Assembly: GCF_052324685.1 (NCBI RefSeq)
Contig: NC_135223.1
Span: 14,330,154-14,394,153 of the forward strand
Direction of reading: 5' to 3'
DNA: 64,000 bases
DNA from: Brachyhypopomus gauderio
Taxonomy: Eukaryota; Chordata; Actinopteri; Gymnotiformes; Hypopomidae
A program made the translations under genes and the position numbers. Below, piece after piece: positions 25,894-39,607 of the stretch (the stretch's first letter is position 1; every line of letters begins with the position of its first letter). The notes under the pieces were generated by a model, which was not told the DNA's origin, did no database searches, and worked only from the letters and a program-made list of their open reading frames with translations.

Positions 25894-27331
25894 GCACCCA
25901 CCTGAATGACTCATCCATAGAAGCCCACATAGGCAGTAATTGGTGGGTAGAGAACACAGACGTAACCTATTAAAATGGGGTTCCCTTATACAACAACCCA
26001 TATTTGTTTGACACAATCTGTGCTTCATTAGAGCAAAGCCCCAATTCCTTTCACCTGCTGTCCTGGCTACAGTGAGTCGACTATTGACACAAATGATTTT
26101 TCAATCTCACAAAATCTCTGTTTGCAGTAATCTGGGATAATACAGGTCATTTTTAATCACAGGCATAATCAACCCCTCCCCCCTTCCTCTCACCTCTGTT
26201 TATTTTGTTTGATATATAACATTGTTACTATTAAGAGCTGGGTTTGGCTGTGTGAGCAGTGTGTGCCTCCCAAAACTTAAATGAAACCTACGCCACTGTT
26301 TTGAACGCGTCTACACCGGAGTGTTGAAACTATTATTGCTAATGCTCACCACGAGAGGGCGAAAGCAATAAGCACATGGATTTTGAAGCTACAGCCTCTC
26401 TAATAAAAGCATTGTCACGATTTTTCACACTAGAAGATCGGATCACTATTTTTAGAGGATGATGAAAGACAGATATTTCTTCATGAAACTACATTGTTCT
26501 CTCGAAGTTTGAGTCTCAGCCCCGCCCCCGAAGATCTGAATAACAGTGAACATCATCCACAAATCTAGCATCCTACTCTACAGTCAAATTACAGCAACTC
26601 AAGGCGATTTGTACGTCTGCAGTTTATTAAAACGTCAAGACAACTAGAAACTGACAAACTATTCCGACGAGGTGAACTACTAACAGTCATTAATACAACA
26701 AGTGGCAGAAACCCTAAAAAGTTAGAGCGCAGTCCTTAGGGCTGAAGCGATATTAGCATCAGGCTGAAGAGCGCGCGGTCTCCATCCTAAATGAAGTGCC
26801 GAGGGACCTTTGTTACGCAACAGAGGGGCGCGCGAGGCTGAGGGAGTCCGCGGCAGGATTCTCCTTCACTTCCGCTAAACCGGGGAAACTTTACCCCCCC
26901 TTTTCCCTCAGTTTTTGGCAAAAATGTATCTGATGTGGCGTTAAGCGTAAACATTATTTATAGTATAACAATAATTATTACAATACAACAATAACAGTAA
27001 TAAACCCCATGAATATAGCCAAAACGGGGTGTCGTCATGGTAGCAGCTATTCAGAGCAGCACCCGAGCCTTAAGAGTGATGTCATAAACATATCCCCATT
27101 CATAATAATAAAACTCTAATCTGAGAATCTGTCTCTTCACTGCTCAGTGGCTGTTCACATAAGCATCAACCCATAAACCAGTGTTTTTTTAATAATAACG
27201 TAAACTCCTATTTTTGCATGCAGGCGACAGTACACCACGAAAACCAAACGCTGCTAGGCCTAGTTGTGATCTAAATTGTGCACAGTTTATAAAAATATCG
27301 TATCTAACCTAAAATACAGTACTGCAGCAAA
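25140..27331. other. intergenic region between f13a1 and nrn1
   Basis: It holds a (CA)n tract at 25556-25613, a (CT)n tract at 25861-25891 and a CpG-richer patch at about 26740-26890. The patch has GCGCGCGG and GGGGCGCGCGAGG strings and may belong to the nrn1 regulatory region. The 231-codon frame at 25278-25973 runs through both microsatellites and is not a gene. Confidence 0.5.
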
Positions 27332-27489
27332 CATGGACGTAATTTTGATTTCAAAAGTGGGGGGGACATGGATTCGTCGCTATTTAAATATTTGGTTTTA
27401 ACCGTAAAAACTGGGGGGGGACCAAAGCCGGCTTTTGAAAAAGTGGGGGGGACATGTCCCCCCCGTCCCCCCCCAAAATTACGTCCGTG
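27332..27489. mobile_element. 158-bp hAT-type MITE with 8-bp target-site duplication
   Basis: The left end CATGGACGTAATTTTG and the right end, read in reverse complement as CACGGACGTAATTTTG, form terminal inverted repeats with one mismatch in 16. The flanks carry an identical 8-bp direct repeat GCAGCAAA (27324-27331 and 27490-27497), the target-site duplication size of hAT elements. The interior has no coding capacity. It contains several runs of seven or eight G and a C-rich stretch that can pair with them. It lies about 550 bp upstream of the nrn1 start codon. Confidence 0.85.
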
Positions 27490-27802
27490 GCAGCAAAGCA
27501 GCCTGAGTGATGCAACTCAGTATTACTGAGTATTTGGAATTTGTATGGAGCCTTCAAGATCTTTCAGGTGGCCGTCACGGTTGATACAGGGTTGTTACAC
27601 CTTTAGCCCACTCAGTAGTGGTTTCAGAGTGCACGTGTAACCGTGACCCAGATGCGGTCGGGACCGCAGTCCCAGTAATTCTAGAACAGTGTGAGGAGTG
27701 GGGTCAGCCTTGTCTAGCAAATGAGAAAACGGAGAAGAGGGGAGTCCGATAGTGACTTTTACGTCAACCACGCGATGTGGGCGTGAAGCAGTGTGTATTA
27801 GA

Positions 27803-27808
27803 GAGGGA

Positions 27809-27840
<32 letters not shown>
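27803..27840. repeat. (GA)n microsatellite upstream of nrn1
   Basis: This purine-only GA-rich run lies roughly 200 bp before the nrn1 start codon, so it could fall in the 5' UTR or core promoter. GA tracts near promoters can bind GAGA-type factors, but nothing further supports that here. Confidence 0.85.
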
Positions 27841-27844
<4 letters not shown>

Positions 27845-28042
27845 CATTACCGTCTTCGCTTAACGGGGTGCACCATTTCATTCCTCTTCGCTTCACCGTG
27901 CGCGTCAAAAGGCAACAGGAAAAAAGAGTCCTTGAATTGCCAATCTAAATAAATGGCAATGTGCGACGCTCAGTTTTCGGAAGGTTTTCCCTGTACAACT
28001 ATCTAAAGGTTGGCATACTCCAATGGTTTTACCTCACGTAGG

Positions 28043-31000
28043 ATGGGATTAACTTTGTCCGGAAGATATATCTCATTGTTTCTTGCTGTTCAAATAGGTA
28101 AGTGTTACGCAGTCCTTTTGTTCTGAAATATTGTGCTGTGCGTTGCTTCGTCATTTTCAGTTATCTGTTTTAATAATTTGTATTAATTTAATCTTATTCT
28201 TGTAAATTGGCCATAACGTTGCCTAATCTGCAAACTACGCGATCTAAATTCTTTATTGTAGACTGACGCACTGTAATCGGGCATATTTTCGTTCTTTTGT
28301 ATTGCGTTTGCAGATGCAGATCATTCGAAAATCGAAAACTAATTTTAAGTGTCAGTATACATATTATTGTTTCCCATTGTGTCTGATCCGATTTACAATT
28401 TATCTTGATGAAAATTACAAAAAATATTTACTTTAAATCTATAGCTAGTACATCAACATTTTTACGAATCCCGTTTGGTAGTGTAGCCCATGCTGGTCCG
28501 GTTCGTAAAACAAGGCACAATAGCCCATCAAATGTGGGACCGCCCGCTCTCAATAATACGACGCCAGTGGCACAGGAGGCATCAATTATTCACACCCCCT
28601 TCCATCGGGAAGTGTAAAAAAAGCCAAAGCCAACACTACAGACGGACCAGAAAAACAACGTAGTCACAAAAATCGTAGATAAAAATGTTGCTATAATAGA
28701 CGAATCTGGAATACGTAGAATAATTTAACGTGCACCTTGCTTCCTAAACATTCTGAATCTATTCGTTCTCGTCGGTGCAACGAGTGTAGAGAACACAGTA
28801 TGGTTAAAATAACATAATCCACGTATTAAAAGAGAGAGCTTGCATTTAAAGACTCCAAAAAGGAAAGATTTGCAGGCTATATTTTCTAATATATTTATAT
28901 CTCTATAGTTATTTTGGCAAAATGTCCAGGCGCTTATTATCCTGTTATCTGTGTTCGTACATTAATTTATGTCATGCTTGCAGTGTCATGGAGTTGTCGT
29001 CATACTTTAGAATATTGTATGCTAAATATGTATAAAGTATTGCATGTAAAATGAGCTGCGAATTTCAGCAAAACGAAAGGAAAGGAGGTGACATCCCCTA
29101 CCCTAGCTGAAGTACATTAATTCACCCCACTCCCCTCCCATACCCACCGCGCATTATTCTGTACTAGTTTGACACTAGTAGCTCCGACAGTGTTGTGAGG
29201 GTGTCGTGACCGTTGCAGTCGAATCTATTTTAGCTGTTTCTATATATAGACTTAAATGCGTATTATAGCAAAAGGCTAAATTTAAACGAAATGTGTAGTA
29301 GTTTTTATATCGGTCACGGTGTAATATGTTCTACTAAGGCAACATAAGGGAAAGCCACCACGCAATTACTTAACGAAACGAAATGCAAAAACTGTCCGCC
29401 GAGTCTCTACTGACGAAATCATATATCTTGCGCTACTGCATACAATATAATTGTATTTTCTGACATCAAATCCATCTCATATAAATCAGTGCTTTTCCGT
29501 GAGAAAGTCGAGAAATGACACTTGAACGCTAATTCTATACGCTTATATGCGCTTCTGAGCTAGAACAAAGCCATAAACAAGTTAGATTTGTGCCCTACAC
29601 AAATTATTTTGGTCGACGGGATCCATCGAGGAAGATGTGACTTTCAGTTGGATGCACTTTCCCGGTATATCGACCAAGAAGCATAACAATCTTGTTTGAA
29701 AACCGGACGGAGCATAATTAGAACGCTAAACCTGGTTATGTAAGGCTGCAACACTGCGGCATTTTTCATCGAAATATATTTACAGGCACTGCAACCAAAC
29801 AACTCTGCAGTGTAAAGCACCATTGCGTCTTTTGAAAACATGGAATTTAATAACGTGCATGTGCTACCGGCCACTTTATCGGGTCCTGTAGGCAAAATCT
29901 ATTTGCTATAGGTAAATGCAGGCTAAATTCTCGTGCCCGTTTTCATAAGCAGTGCACTTGGAGCTTTACAACCACTGGTCACTATGCGCGAGCTACGAAA
30001 CGCCAGGTTCTCTTTGAGGCGCGTGCTCAGATTACAATCACGAGCAGTGAACAAACGGGGAACAACAGCGTGGACGTGATGCCTGGTGGCGTTATAGTTA
30101 CGACTTCTTGATCAGTAGACAACATTCCCACGTTTAAACGCACCGGAGATGCGGTTGGCCTGCCATGCTTTAAAACTTCCAAAATGAGCGATGTGAAACT
30201 GTCTTGGCCTAAAATAATTAGAAAACTGTAATATTTAATCTACGAATTAAACCGGGGGAATACAAAAATAAATAGCTACACAAATTCCTAAAATAGACAT
30301 TATTCTGGGTGGGCAAAAAAATGCAAGGGTGGGGTTGGTCGTGTCCAAATAATGTGCGACGAATCACTCCTTACCAAACTTCTCTCACGTGCATAGGCGT
30401 TCTGCAGAAACACACCCGCTTTACACGCAGCCCAGTGCATTACTTCATCTTTTCCCCACCTCCCGCACAGAAATGATTTCATCAAACAAAGGCGTCGTAG
30501 CCTATTTGAGTTGTAATGGTAACGCCTGCAACACGATAAATGCTATGTATAACGATAGGCTATTCCTCGACTTGCTCCCGCCCCCTCCCTCCAGGACTTT
30601 TAGTTAACTATTAATTCAAAATGGAATCTAGCTGGAGACAACCAAGTATCATTTGTAACACACAAGTGAATATGCATGAATTTGAAAATTAAACGACGAA
30701 CTATTAAACCAACGGTGTGCCTCAGTGAAGCAGATTCAAATGTAAATGTTAAGGTCACATGGAATATATTTTCAGTCTAATATGGAAACGTAGGGTAGCA
30801 TTTACCGTGTTACTGGAATAATTAAACGCAGCTTTTTGATCACAATTCCCTTCTTCCAGCATACTTGCTACAGACAGTTCGAGCGGCGGGGAAATGTGAT
30901 ATGGTGTTCAAGGGCTTCTCAAACTGCCTGCTTCAGCTGGGGGACGACATGGCCAACTACCCGCAGGAACTGGACGATAAAGAGAATCTTCAAACCATCT

Positions 31001-32322
31001 GCACGTAAGTGTCGTGTAAAGTATCCCGTTATAGGTCTGTGTTTGGCTTGCGTACCAGTGCAGACAGGCGGGGAGGGGGGTGGTGGTGGTAGTGGTGGGT
31101 GGATGGGGAGGGGGATGGAGGTGTGCGTAGAGAGCCAGATGGCCTGAGGGGCCTCTTGTTTAACTCGACAGCTCCATCATCAAATTCACGCGCAGTGGCG
31201 ACTTAACGTCACGTAACGCAATTTATACCCAGCGATTAAGCTCTATGAAACGAGCTATTGCTACACGGCAAGGTCGAAGGTCAAGCTCAGTAATTGGATT
31301 AAATAAACGAGGAGTAGTCTATGGACACCACAGGTTCGCCCTTCGAAAGTGACTGGTTCATTTTCAGCCAGGTGATGGAAAAAGAGAATTACGTACACTA
31401 ACGTGAACACGAGGAGGAGGAGAGAACGTGCTAGTGAGGAAGACAGGGAAGGAAAAAGACAAAGAGAGAGAGAGAGAGATGAGTGAGTGAGAGAGAGAGA
31501 GAGAGGGAAGTCACGTGTTCCGGAGACTTTCCCTAGGGGTTGCACTGCATTACAACTCGGGCTTCCCTCGTTCTCGTGGTTTACCCGAGGACAACAACAA
31601 ACAGAATTCCAAGAATAATAAATGATTTGCACAGAATTTCATGTATTTGTTATCAGCATCAGAGCAACACAGCTTGTGATGTCGCTTATGCCTTTGAATG
31701 AAGTCTAAGCTTTAATTAGGCAGGTTTTGTTTCCTTGAGGAAAAAGGTCTTTTAAAATATATTTTATTCATTACGTATATAAAATATTTAAAATCGCAGA
31801 TACGTTAAAGTAAATAATGAAAATGTTGCAAACATTCAGCTCGTTGATGGTTGTAACCGTTATTTAAGGACTATCCATCGTCATCACCACATCTACTGTA
31901 TTTCCCTTTTCAGTATGGTTGAACGCACAGGTTCCTTATTGTCATGTAGACTAATCAGACATATTTATACAGACGAATAAAGACTGTTATGATATTTCGT
32001 TTCTTAAAAAAATCTACGAATAGATGAATATGCTATTAATATATTTACGTTGTGCTTCAACACATGCTAACGTGATGAACATTTGATTTACAGATACTGG
32101 GATAACTTCCATTCTTGTGCAACAACTGCACTTGCGGATTGCCAAGAGGGCGCGACGGAGCTGTGGGAAAAGCTCAAGAAAGACTCCAGAAACCTGGAGT
32201 TCCGGGGCAGCTTGTTTGAACTCTGTGGTGGAGGGAACGGAGCGACCCAATCGCCGGTGTCGTTCGGCTTAACCATGCTTCTAACGGCACTTTCTGCCCT
32301 AGTGACATGGCTCGCATTTTAG
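28043..32322 (+). CDS. nrn1: neuritin 1 (GPI-anchored neurite outgrowth factor), complete, 3 exons
   Basis: Coding exons are 28043-28097, 30860-31004 and 32094-32322, all with GT-AG junctions and consistent phases, giving 429 nt or 142 residues, the same as human NRN1. The N-terminus [18 protein letters not shown] is a signal peptide nearly identical to mammalian neuritin, with predicted cleavage near Ala27. The mature part has six cysteines (31, 41, 66, 75, 83, 111), all at the family positions. It includes [18 protein letters not shown] and a [10 protein letters not shown] segment. After the likely GPI omega site near Gly116 comes a hydrophobic tail ending TWLAF. Neuritin is an activity-induced extracellular protein promoting neurite growth and synapse maturation. 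Intron 1 (about 2.8 kb) contains nothing else recognised. It lies 3.2 kb downstream of f13a1 in the same orientation, as in human. Paralogue a or b is not decidable. Confidence 0.97.
31462..31504. repeat. (GA)n-rich microsatellite in nrn1 intron 2
   Basis: A GA run is interrupted once by TGAGTGAGT, inside the 1.1-kb second intron of nrn1. No function is inferred. Confidence 0.85.
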
Positions 32323-33684
32323 CTCACCACAAAAGAAGAAAACGCAAAACAAACAAAAAAACAAACAAGAAGAGTGCTATTACCACGACAATGCGAAAAA
32401 AATTATGACGATCAAAAACCCATCCTCACTCAAATGGATTTATATACTTCATCCGGCGAAGACGACTTAATTTTGCTAGAGACTATGACAAGCCGTCTTC
32501 AGGGAATGCTCCAGCATATTTGCCTGACCTGGGGTCGATTTCATCAAATATTTAACAAATGTTGATCAAAAATCACAGTCATTTTTAATGGTTCCGCGCT
32601 TACAATTGTGGAATTATATAGGCCTAGTATCAACGCGTGCAATGAAGCAATTATTACTGTAGGCCTGTTCATCTAATTATCATGCATAGAAAAAAATCCC
32701 AGCACGCAGAACGTCAGTCAAATTAAATTTAACGTCAGTTTCCATTGATAGTAAGTTGAGCACATTTTCGTTTGGTTAAATCGTTTTTAGTTGCCAAATT
32801 TATAATGCCAAGATAATAGATAAATGCAATGTTCTGATCTATTAACAATGCCTATTCACTAGCCAAGCGAAGAGATGGTAGAAAAATATAATAATAATAA
32901 CAACAATAATAATAATGACAACAACAATAATAGTAATCATAATCCTCAGGAAAGAATACAGGCGTTTAATTGATACTGGACTGTTCCATGAAGGTAAAAA
33001 CCTGGGGAATGGGATGTTAAACATGTCCAATGTAGCGAGTAAAAGAGGCTGGCTATTTATTTGACTGTTTACATCACAATATGCGTTTTAGCTATTCCAA
33101 TATTTTATTCTTTATTGTTTTTTTCAATCATTTATTTGAGTCGGGGACATGCAGGTAACGAGAATGTATTCCTCTGAACAGTAGGCTATCGTAGCACGCC
33201 AACATTCAGGCCGCGACATTAATAGTTGGACGAAATCTAATTTGCTAGCTTTATTTGATGTTGCCAAGGCACAGAACACGTTTCACTGCCTTTAAAATGT
33301 GTATTTTGTTCGTTCGTTCGTTTTGTTTCCAGGGATGTTGCATATAAATACCTAAGTATTCCAAACCATACAAATAAATAAGAGACGTATGTGAAAAGAT
33401 TTTAAGAAAAAGAGAGATACTTTAACCGAAACAATTTTAAAGCAGATTGATATACAGCTATATAAAATAATATATAAGGCATAAAAGAGTATTAAATAAA
33501 AGCAGTTAATGTTTGAAAAAAAATGTGTGGTATTCATTTACACTGCCTTTGTGATGACCCTAATAATGATTTGCTAGTTTGCTTATTATGGGTTCCAAAC
33601 AGGATATTGGATAGATGAATAAACAGTTAGATACACCAGGCCAAAAGTCTGGAATACACACCACTCCTCATATCTCTACTTCTC

Positions 33685-33886
<202 letters not shown>

Positions 33887-34604
33887 GAGGATTCCCGCAT
33901 TCATCTTGTACGGTCTGTCTTGGGGACGACAGTCACAAGATAACAACAAACACTATGGGAATATGAACGGACAAACATGTTTAGCTTCACAATACAGTGA
34001 AATGTGGTTTAACCTACACATACTACAGTTTACAAGTTATGTGTTAACAAGGGATCGCAGAAAATTTGGTCTAAAATTCTTGCTGCATAAAAAAGCTAAA
34101 ACAGCATACTGTCTAAAATGTAGCCGTTGACACGGTTTTGGCTCATAAACGTATTGTTGACCGACATACCGACAGTTAGAAATAGAGAATAAAATAGATA
34201 TAACTTAACGCAGATTTACAGAGTCAAGGATCTGGAAAATGGAAAACTAATGGAAAATGTACAAAATATACACAATTCAAACGTCAGCCTAAAAATCCCG
34301 TGTTTAGGTATAATTTTAATCGTATTTAAACATTTCAAATGGGTTTTAAGCAGTTATGTTGGTTAATAATAAGAACCAGTTCATATAACTATATACAAGT
34401 TCCTATTTTCTGTTTCATGGGTAGTTCGAATAAACGGGATTATGTTATTTGAGACGCACGAATGGCGACTACTGTTGTAATCTCATTAAAATGCATGGTC
34501 TGCTGTTGCTGGCTTATATAGTACTGCTGTCCCTCCAAATGGTTCAACGTTACCACACATTACGTGAAGAGAATTCGGTTTTCTACATTTACATTTCAAC
34601 GTTC

Positions 34605-34606
<2 letters not shown>

Positions 34607-34683
<77 letters not shown>

Positions 34684-34704
34684 TTATTTATATATATATA
34701 TATA
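34607..34704. repeat. (TA)n microsatellite with TATT interruptions
   Basis: This long TA run is interrupted by a TATTTATTTAT block near 34678-34690. It is the second long TA tract within 1 kb. Such runs easily extrude cruciforms and are unstable. Confidence 0.95.
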
Positions 34705-37700
34705 TTCTCTTGTGGGTAAAAGTATGTGTAAAATTTGGAATTGCTGTGGTCAACCAAACTCAAAGTTCAAAGTTCAGAGGATACTGACATGGATAGGAAA
34801 GCCATCTGCTTTTTTGAGTCATGTGCAAAATAGCATCGAGTAAGACAGTGTCTTGCCCAACATGCAGAAGCAATAACCCCTTTCATAGGCATTCTCCGCA
34901 CGGAGACCGAATAGAGAGTTCAACACGACCCTTCTATTTTTTCGTCTTTAAATGAGCAAGAATAGATTCCGCTGTCATGTTATACAACCTTGTTGAAAAA
35001 GCTGCAGATAACTTTAGGAAATTAATGCAGGCCCAGTTTTTATTCAAATATAGCTTTGAAATATTCATAAAGCTATCATATTAATCAGCATCGATATCCA
35101 TGCTTTTACGATCACACTTTATTCCAATAATGCTCACAACATTCCACTTCTCAAGTTATCAGATGGCTTCCAGTTGACTTGAAAAGGGGATTATGTCCTT
35201 GTGAGTACCAAATAATGGCTCTGTTACTGGTGCTGAACAACAGAGACCACAGTCATTTCTCCCCTTCAGTTGGGGTTGGCACACTTGATTAACTTACCCA
35301 AGTCAGCGCCAGCTCCACGCATTAGCCACTTTCCCCTTAGCTGTGCCACTTCTTGCTGCATTATGATCACAAAGGCAAGGTGTTAGTCACACAAGGCATT
35401 GTGGGATGCATGGGGCTTTTCTCAGCAACAGGGTCAGATGGAGTAGTTCATGGTGAAGGCACAACAAGAACCTTGCTACTGCATCTGCTAGGAAACGCAT
35501 GTAGTGTTCATTTAGTACAACTGAGAGACTACTGTTTTCTCACAAGCAGATTTAGTGCAAGGCTGCAGTTTCTCCATCTGTTTCTCTGTTGTTCAAAAAA
35601 CAGTGAACTGCTCACATGTAACAGCTCCACCTTAAAATGGCTTGTTCAATGCCCTGTGGATGGCATTTGCTGAGAAGTTTGTGGGTAGCTCATGGAAGTA
35701 CCACAAATTAACCCTAGGACCTTAGGGCGTTTGGTTTTGCAATGTTTATAAATCCTTATAAAACATCTCACCATCGATGTGCAAATCAAATACGGAAAGT
35801 GTGTAAAAGATAGTTTATCTGTAGCTTAATCTCTAAAGGGATGACATGTTCCAGAGAACGCACAAGGAGGCTTTCTAGTAAGAATCAACACCAACTTGAT
35901 AAACGTAGCCCCCAGTGATATCTGTAGCTCTCTGAGCAAAGCAGACATAACCATGATTAATCAGCTGTCATCGCAAGGCTTTGTGAGAGAAAGCCACACC
36001 ATGACTGCTATATACAGAAGGTTCTTCTCAGTGCCAGAGGCCTGGGGAGATTGCTAATTACTTTATTAGGTTTTGCCTTCAGCAATTAAATGAACAAATC
36101 AATCAAATGATCATTGCTGAAACACACTTTAACAGCATGTGTGTCATGGTCACGTTTCATCCAGAGCGGTACAGAACAGGCTAGTAATTAAAGATGTAAG
36201 CAGTGTTTTATAGGGCTGCTGCACATGTCTTAGTGTTTCATATCTGCTGAAGAAACACATCACTCTAATGGACTTACGATGGGTGAGCATTACCTCACGG
36301 TGGCACTCACAATGCATGCCGAGTTGTCTAAGGAGGTAACTGGAGAGAACAAGAGCCTGAACCTGGACACTTCACAAGATGGGTTTAAACTGAAGGCATT
36401 GAGTATGTGAGATGTGTCTAGCAGTGGCTTTAAGGCTAGATTAAAGCAAACCCAACAAATGTATTACAATACTCAACTCCCAACTCATTTCAAATAGTTT
36501 TTTGTGAAGATGGACTGGTTGACACCCAGACTCATATAGTTCTATAATGTACCACAGGCAGTCAGCCTTAATTGAGAATAAATGGATCATGTAGGGGTAT
36601 AAACTGAATTACAGCCTGTCTCTGCCTCGGGGACCACTAGAGCACACTGTTCTTCTCTCTTTACATTGAAGAAGGCATGTTCTTCAGAGGGTAATCATAA
36701 ATACAACATTTCTACTAACACACATCTTTACATTTTAAACTGAAAACATGACTGAATCAGAAGAACATTAGTAAGCCTTTAAGAGTGATCCTAATTTAAT
36801 ATGTGGTTATTGTCTGTGTCAGTTTGGAAGAAATAATTAATGGCACAGAAGTAGTATTTACTGCAGATTATTGGTATTGCTATGTTCAGTAACATCAATT
36901 GTATCATGGTAAAACATTTTTTGACTTAATATTCTTGTTTCATGGTGACTTCAGACATAATTCCAATTCCAGATTGCAACGGCCACACTGGGAGGCTTCA
37001 AACCAGCCATTTGACCCAGCAAAACTTTACAGCACTACTTTGGAAAGATAATGAAGTTATTACATAAGATAAACACCTTTAGGACACTTAAGCATATTTA
37101 TGTAGTCCTGAACAAGTATTGAAGCATTTTTAATTCAAATGCATATTACAAATTCAATCAAATCAAGGCAAAAACATTTTATGCTTTTATACAATGAGTA
37201 TGAGATTGTAAATAAATGCAGCCAGCCTACTACATTTTGAATCTGTTTCGCCAGCCACACCCCAAAACGTAATGTTTAATATACTGTGAAAACAGTGGCA
37301 TATTCTGTGGAATCTTCTCAAACGCTCCAAGGAACCTCACTGTAGTGCCAAAAACAATGTGTTCACCATACTCCAAGCAACCACATCAGTGTGCCGCTAA
37401 GCAAGACCACACTAAATACGGGTTCAGTGTGTGTAGCCATTTCCTTAACTTATCATTTAATTTATCCAGTCCACACACCCTCAGCAACACCCACACCCAA
37501 GTGCCTGTGAGGCCCAGCATCAGGTAAGACCCGTGTGATGAAGAAACAAGTGCCTTTCACCTCCAAATGTTGAAAAGGAATGTCAAAAACCGTATCCAGT
37601 ACTAATAACAGATCCCATTCACGAATCAGCAGACAGGACGATGGGCATACAATATACATTCGAGGAAATTATTCACATATACATCCTTGGATATCCCCAC

Positions 37701-39607
37701 TGACACCAGCCTGACAAACCATAATGGCACACAAGTAACCTTTCAGCACAGATCTTGTTTTTTTCTCCTCCAAACAGGCCCCAAAGAAAGGACTGAGCTG
37801 ACTCTAGTCACAGCACGGAGAGCACTAGTGAAGGCAGAGCATGCTCTATTTCCATTTTATTACCATCTATTCTCATCACCTCCAGAGCAGCAGCACCACT
37901 CCCACCCCCCACCCCCCTCTCTCTATCCACCATGCTGCATGATTTCAGTGTGCCATTCCACACCACAGTATTCTTCTAGTTATGGTGGTTTCTTGATTGA
38001 GTTCCAATCTCATTGACCAATGTTAGTTTTACAATGTAAACCAAGAATTATTTCTTTTCTGTGCTGATTACAGAGCTGCACATGGGCCTCCGTATGTTTC
38101 ATTCATGTACCACATGCACATTGTGTCAACCTCTATTTGCCTCTTTCATGAGCAACCATTTTTGAATATATATTAATGCTATGTATATATTAATTCTAAA
38201 TGCTGTTTATGCTAAGGCTACCTAGAGTTTCATTATTGTTTTCATATTAATTCATGTCTTTGGAATCACTGACTTCTGGTGTTATTGGAAAAATATGTTC
38301 TGTTATTTGTTTGTTGAGAATTTTTGGACATTTTCTTGTGCCATCCATCCAGCATTGCTACAGTGCTGTTAGATATTACACACCTGCAAGACCCCATGGT
38401 ACCCATTTCTTATGCTCTTTGGAAGAGTTTCATCACTTCTTAGACATCACTTTCCTCATTAGCTCTTTGCTCTCATAGTCCTTAATCAGTCTCCCATTCT
38501 TCCAACCCACTCATGAACACCACCTTCTTAATTTTCTAGACCTACATTATGCTAATATTGCCCTCGTATTTCTAACATCTAATGCATCTAATACAATCAG
38601 AAGTCCATGCAGGCCATTGACGGACATCTAAGATCTCCCCAGCACTTTCTACCCATCAATAACACAGACAGTATCAATTTCCAGGCCATTACTGCCTACT
38701 CTACAGTTGTAGAGTACGTAAACACAGAATGGAACGACAACATATATCCGCAGAGCACTAATGAGGCACAGCTGTGCTGGATAAGGACGAATCAGTGGTG
38801 GCATAAAAGCCTCGTACTGGCAGAGAGGAGAGGACACTCGGGTAAGAGCTGCATGCAGGCATGACCTATTTATTGCTCTCTGCTCATCAATTGTGGGATG
38901 ATGTGATGACAGCAGACATCATCCCTGACTGTGACATGTCTGCCTGCCAATCCTCCTTGCTAGAGCCTTATCTTAAGCATCTTCTGCAATGCCAGTGCTT
39001 TCCAGATGAAGGATATGGGATGTATCGCCACTGTCCTGTTACAGATCGATCAAGGTGTTTTACTCCTGCTTAAGAAAATGCAAAAATTGACAGCTGTCAT
39101 CATCAGCTATACATCAGAGAAATCTGGCTATGTCGAAAGATGGAAGACCAAGGAAGTTTGCACCATAAACCACAGGGCCTCAAAACATCAGCCAAAGAAA
39201 TTAGCTACGGACCTTAAAGCAACAGTACATGGCATCCACTGAGGAAGAGCTTGACCCACTGTTAGAGTTGCATAACATCCCGAGGAAGCAGCTCATGACC
39301 AGAGCCAGAGAGGACATGGTGGAAGGAAAAGATAAGAAAGTGGCGTTATTCATCGCAATCCCTATGCCTTCACAAAGCAACTGTTAGGTGACAAATGAAG
39401 CGATCACCTTGAGTGCTCAGCTGAAGAGATCCACACCTTCCATCATAACGTCATGATCCAGCAAGAGTGCAGGGGCTTGGACACAATAATTTGCCGTAAC
39501 CAAATCTGCCACAACAGAACCCAGTTGGAAGGCGGTCCAATATGGCAGCAAGATGGAACTTGTGAATGGAACAAGCCTGATTTCTCCAGGGCCCAGTGGA
39601 AAACCTC

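Noticed and set aside
25278..25973. 231-codon plus-strand frame downstream of f13a1
   Set aside because: It crosses a (CA)n and a (CT)n tract and has no homology or splice context. Length is due to the stop-free repeats.
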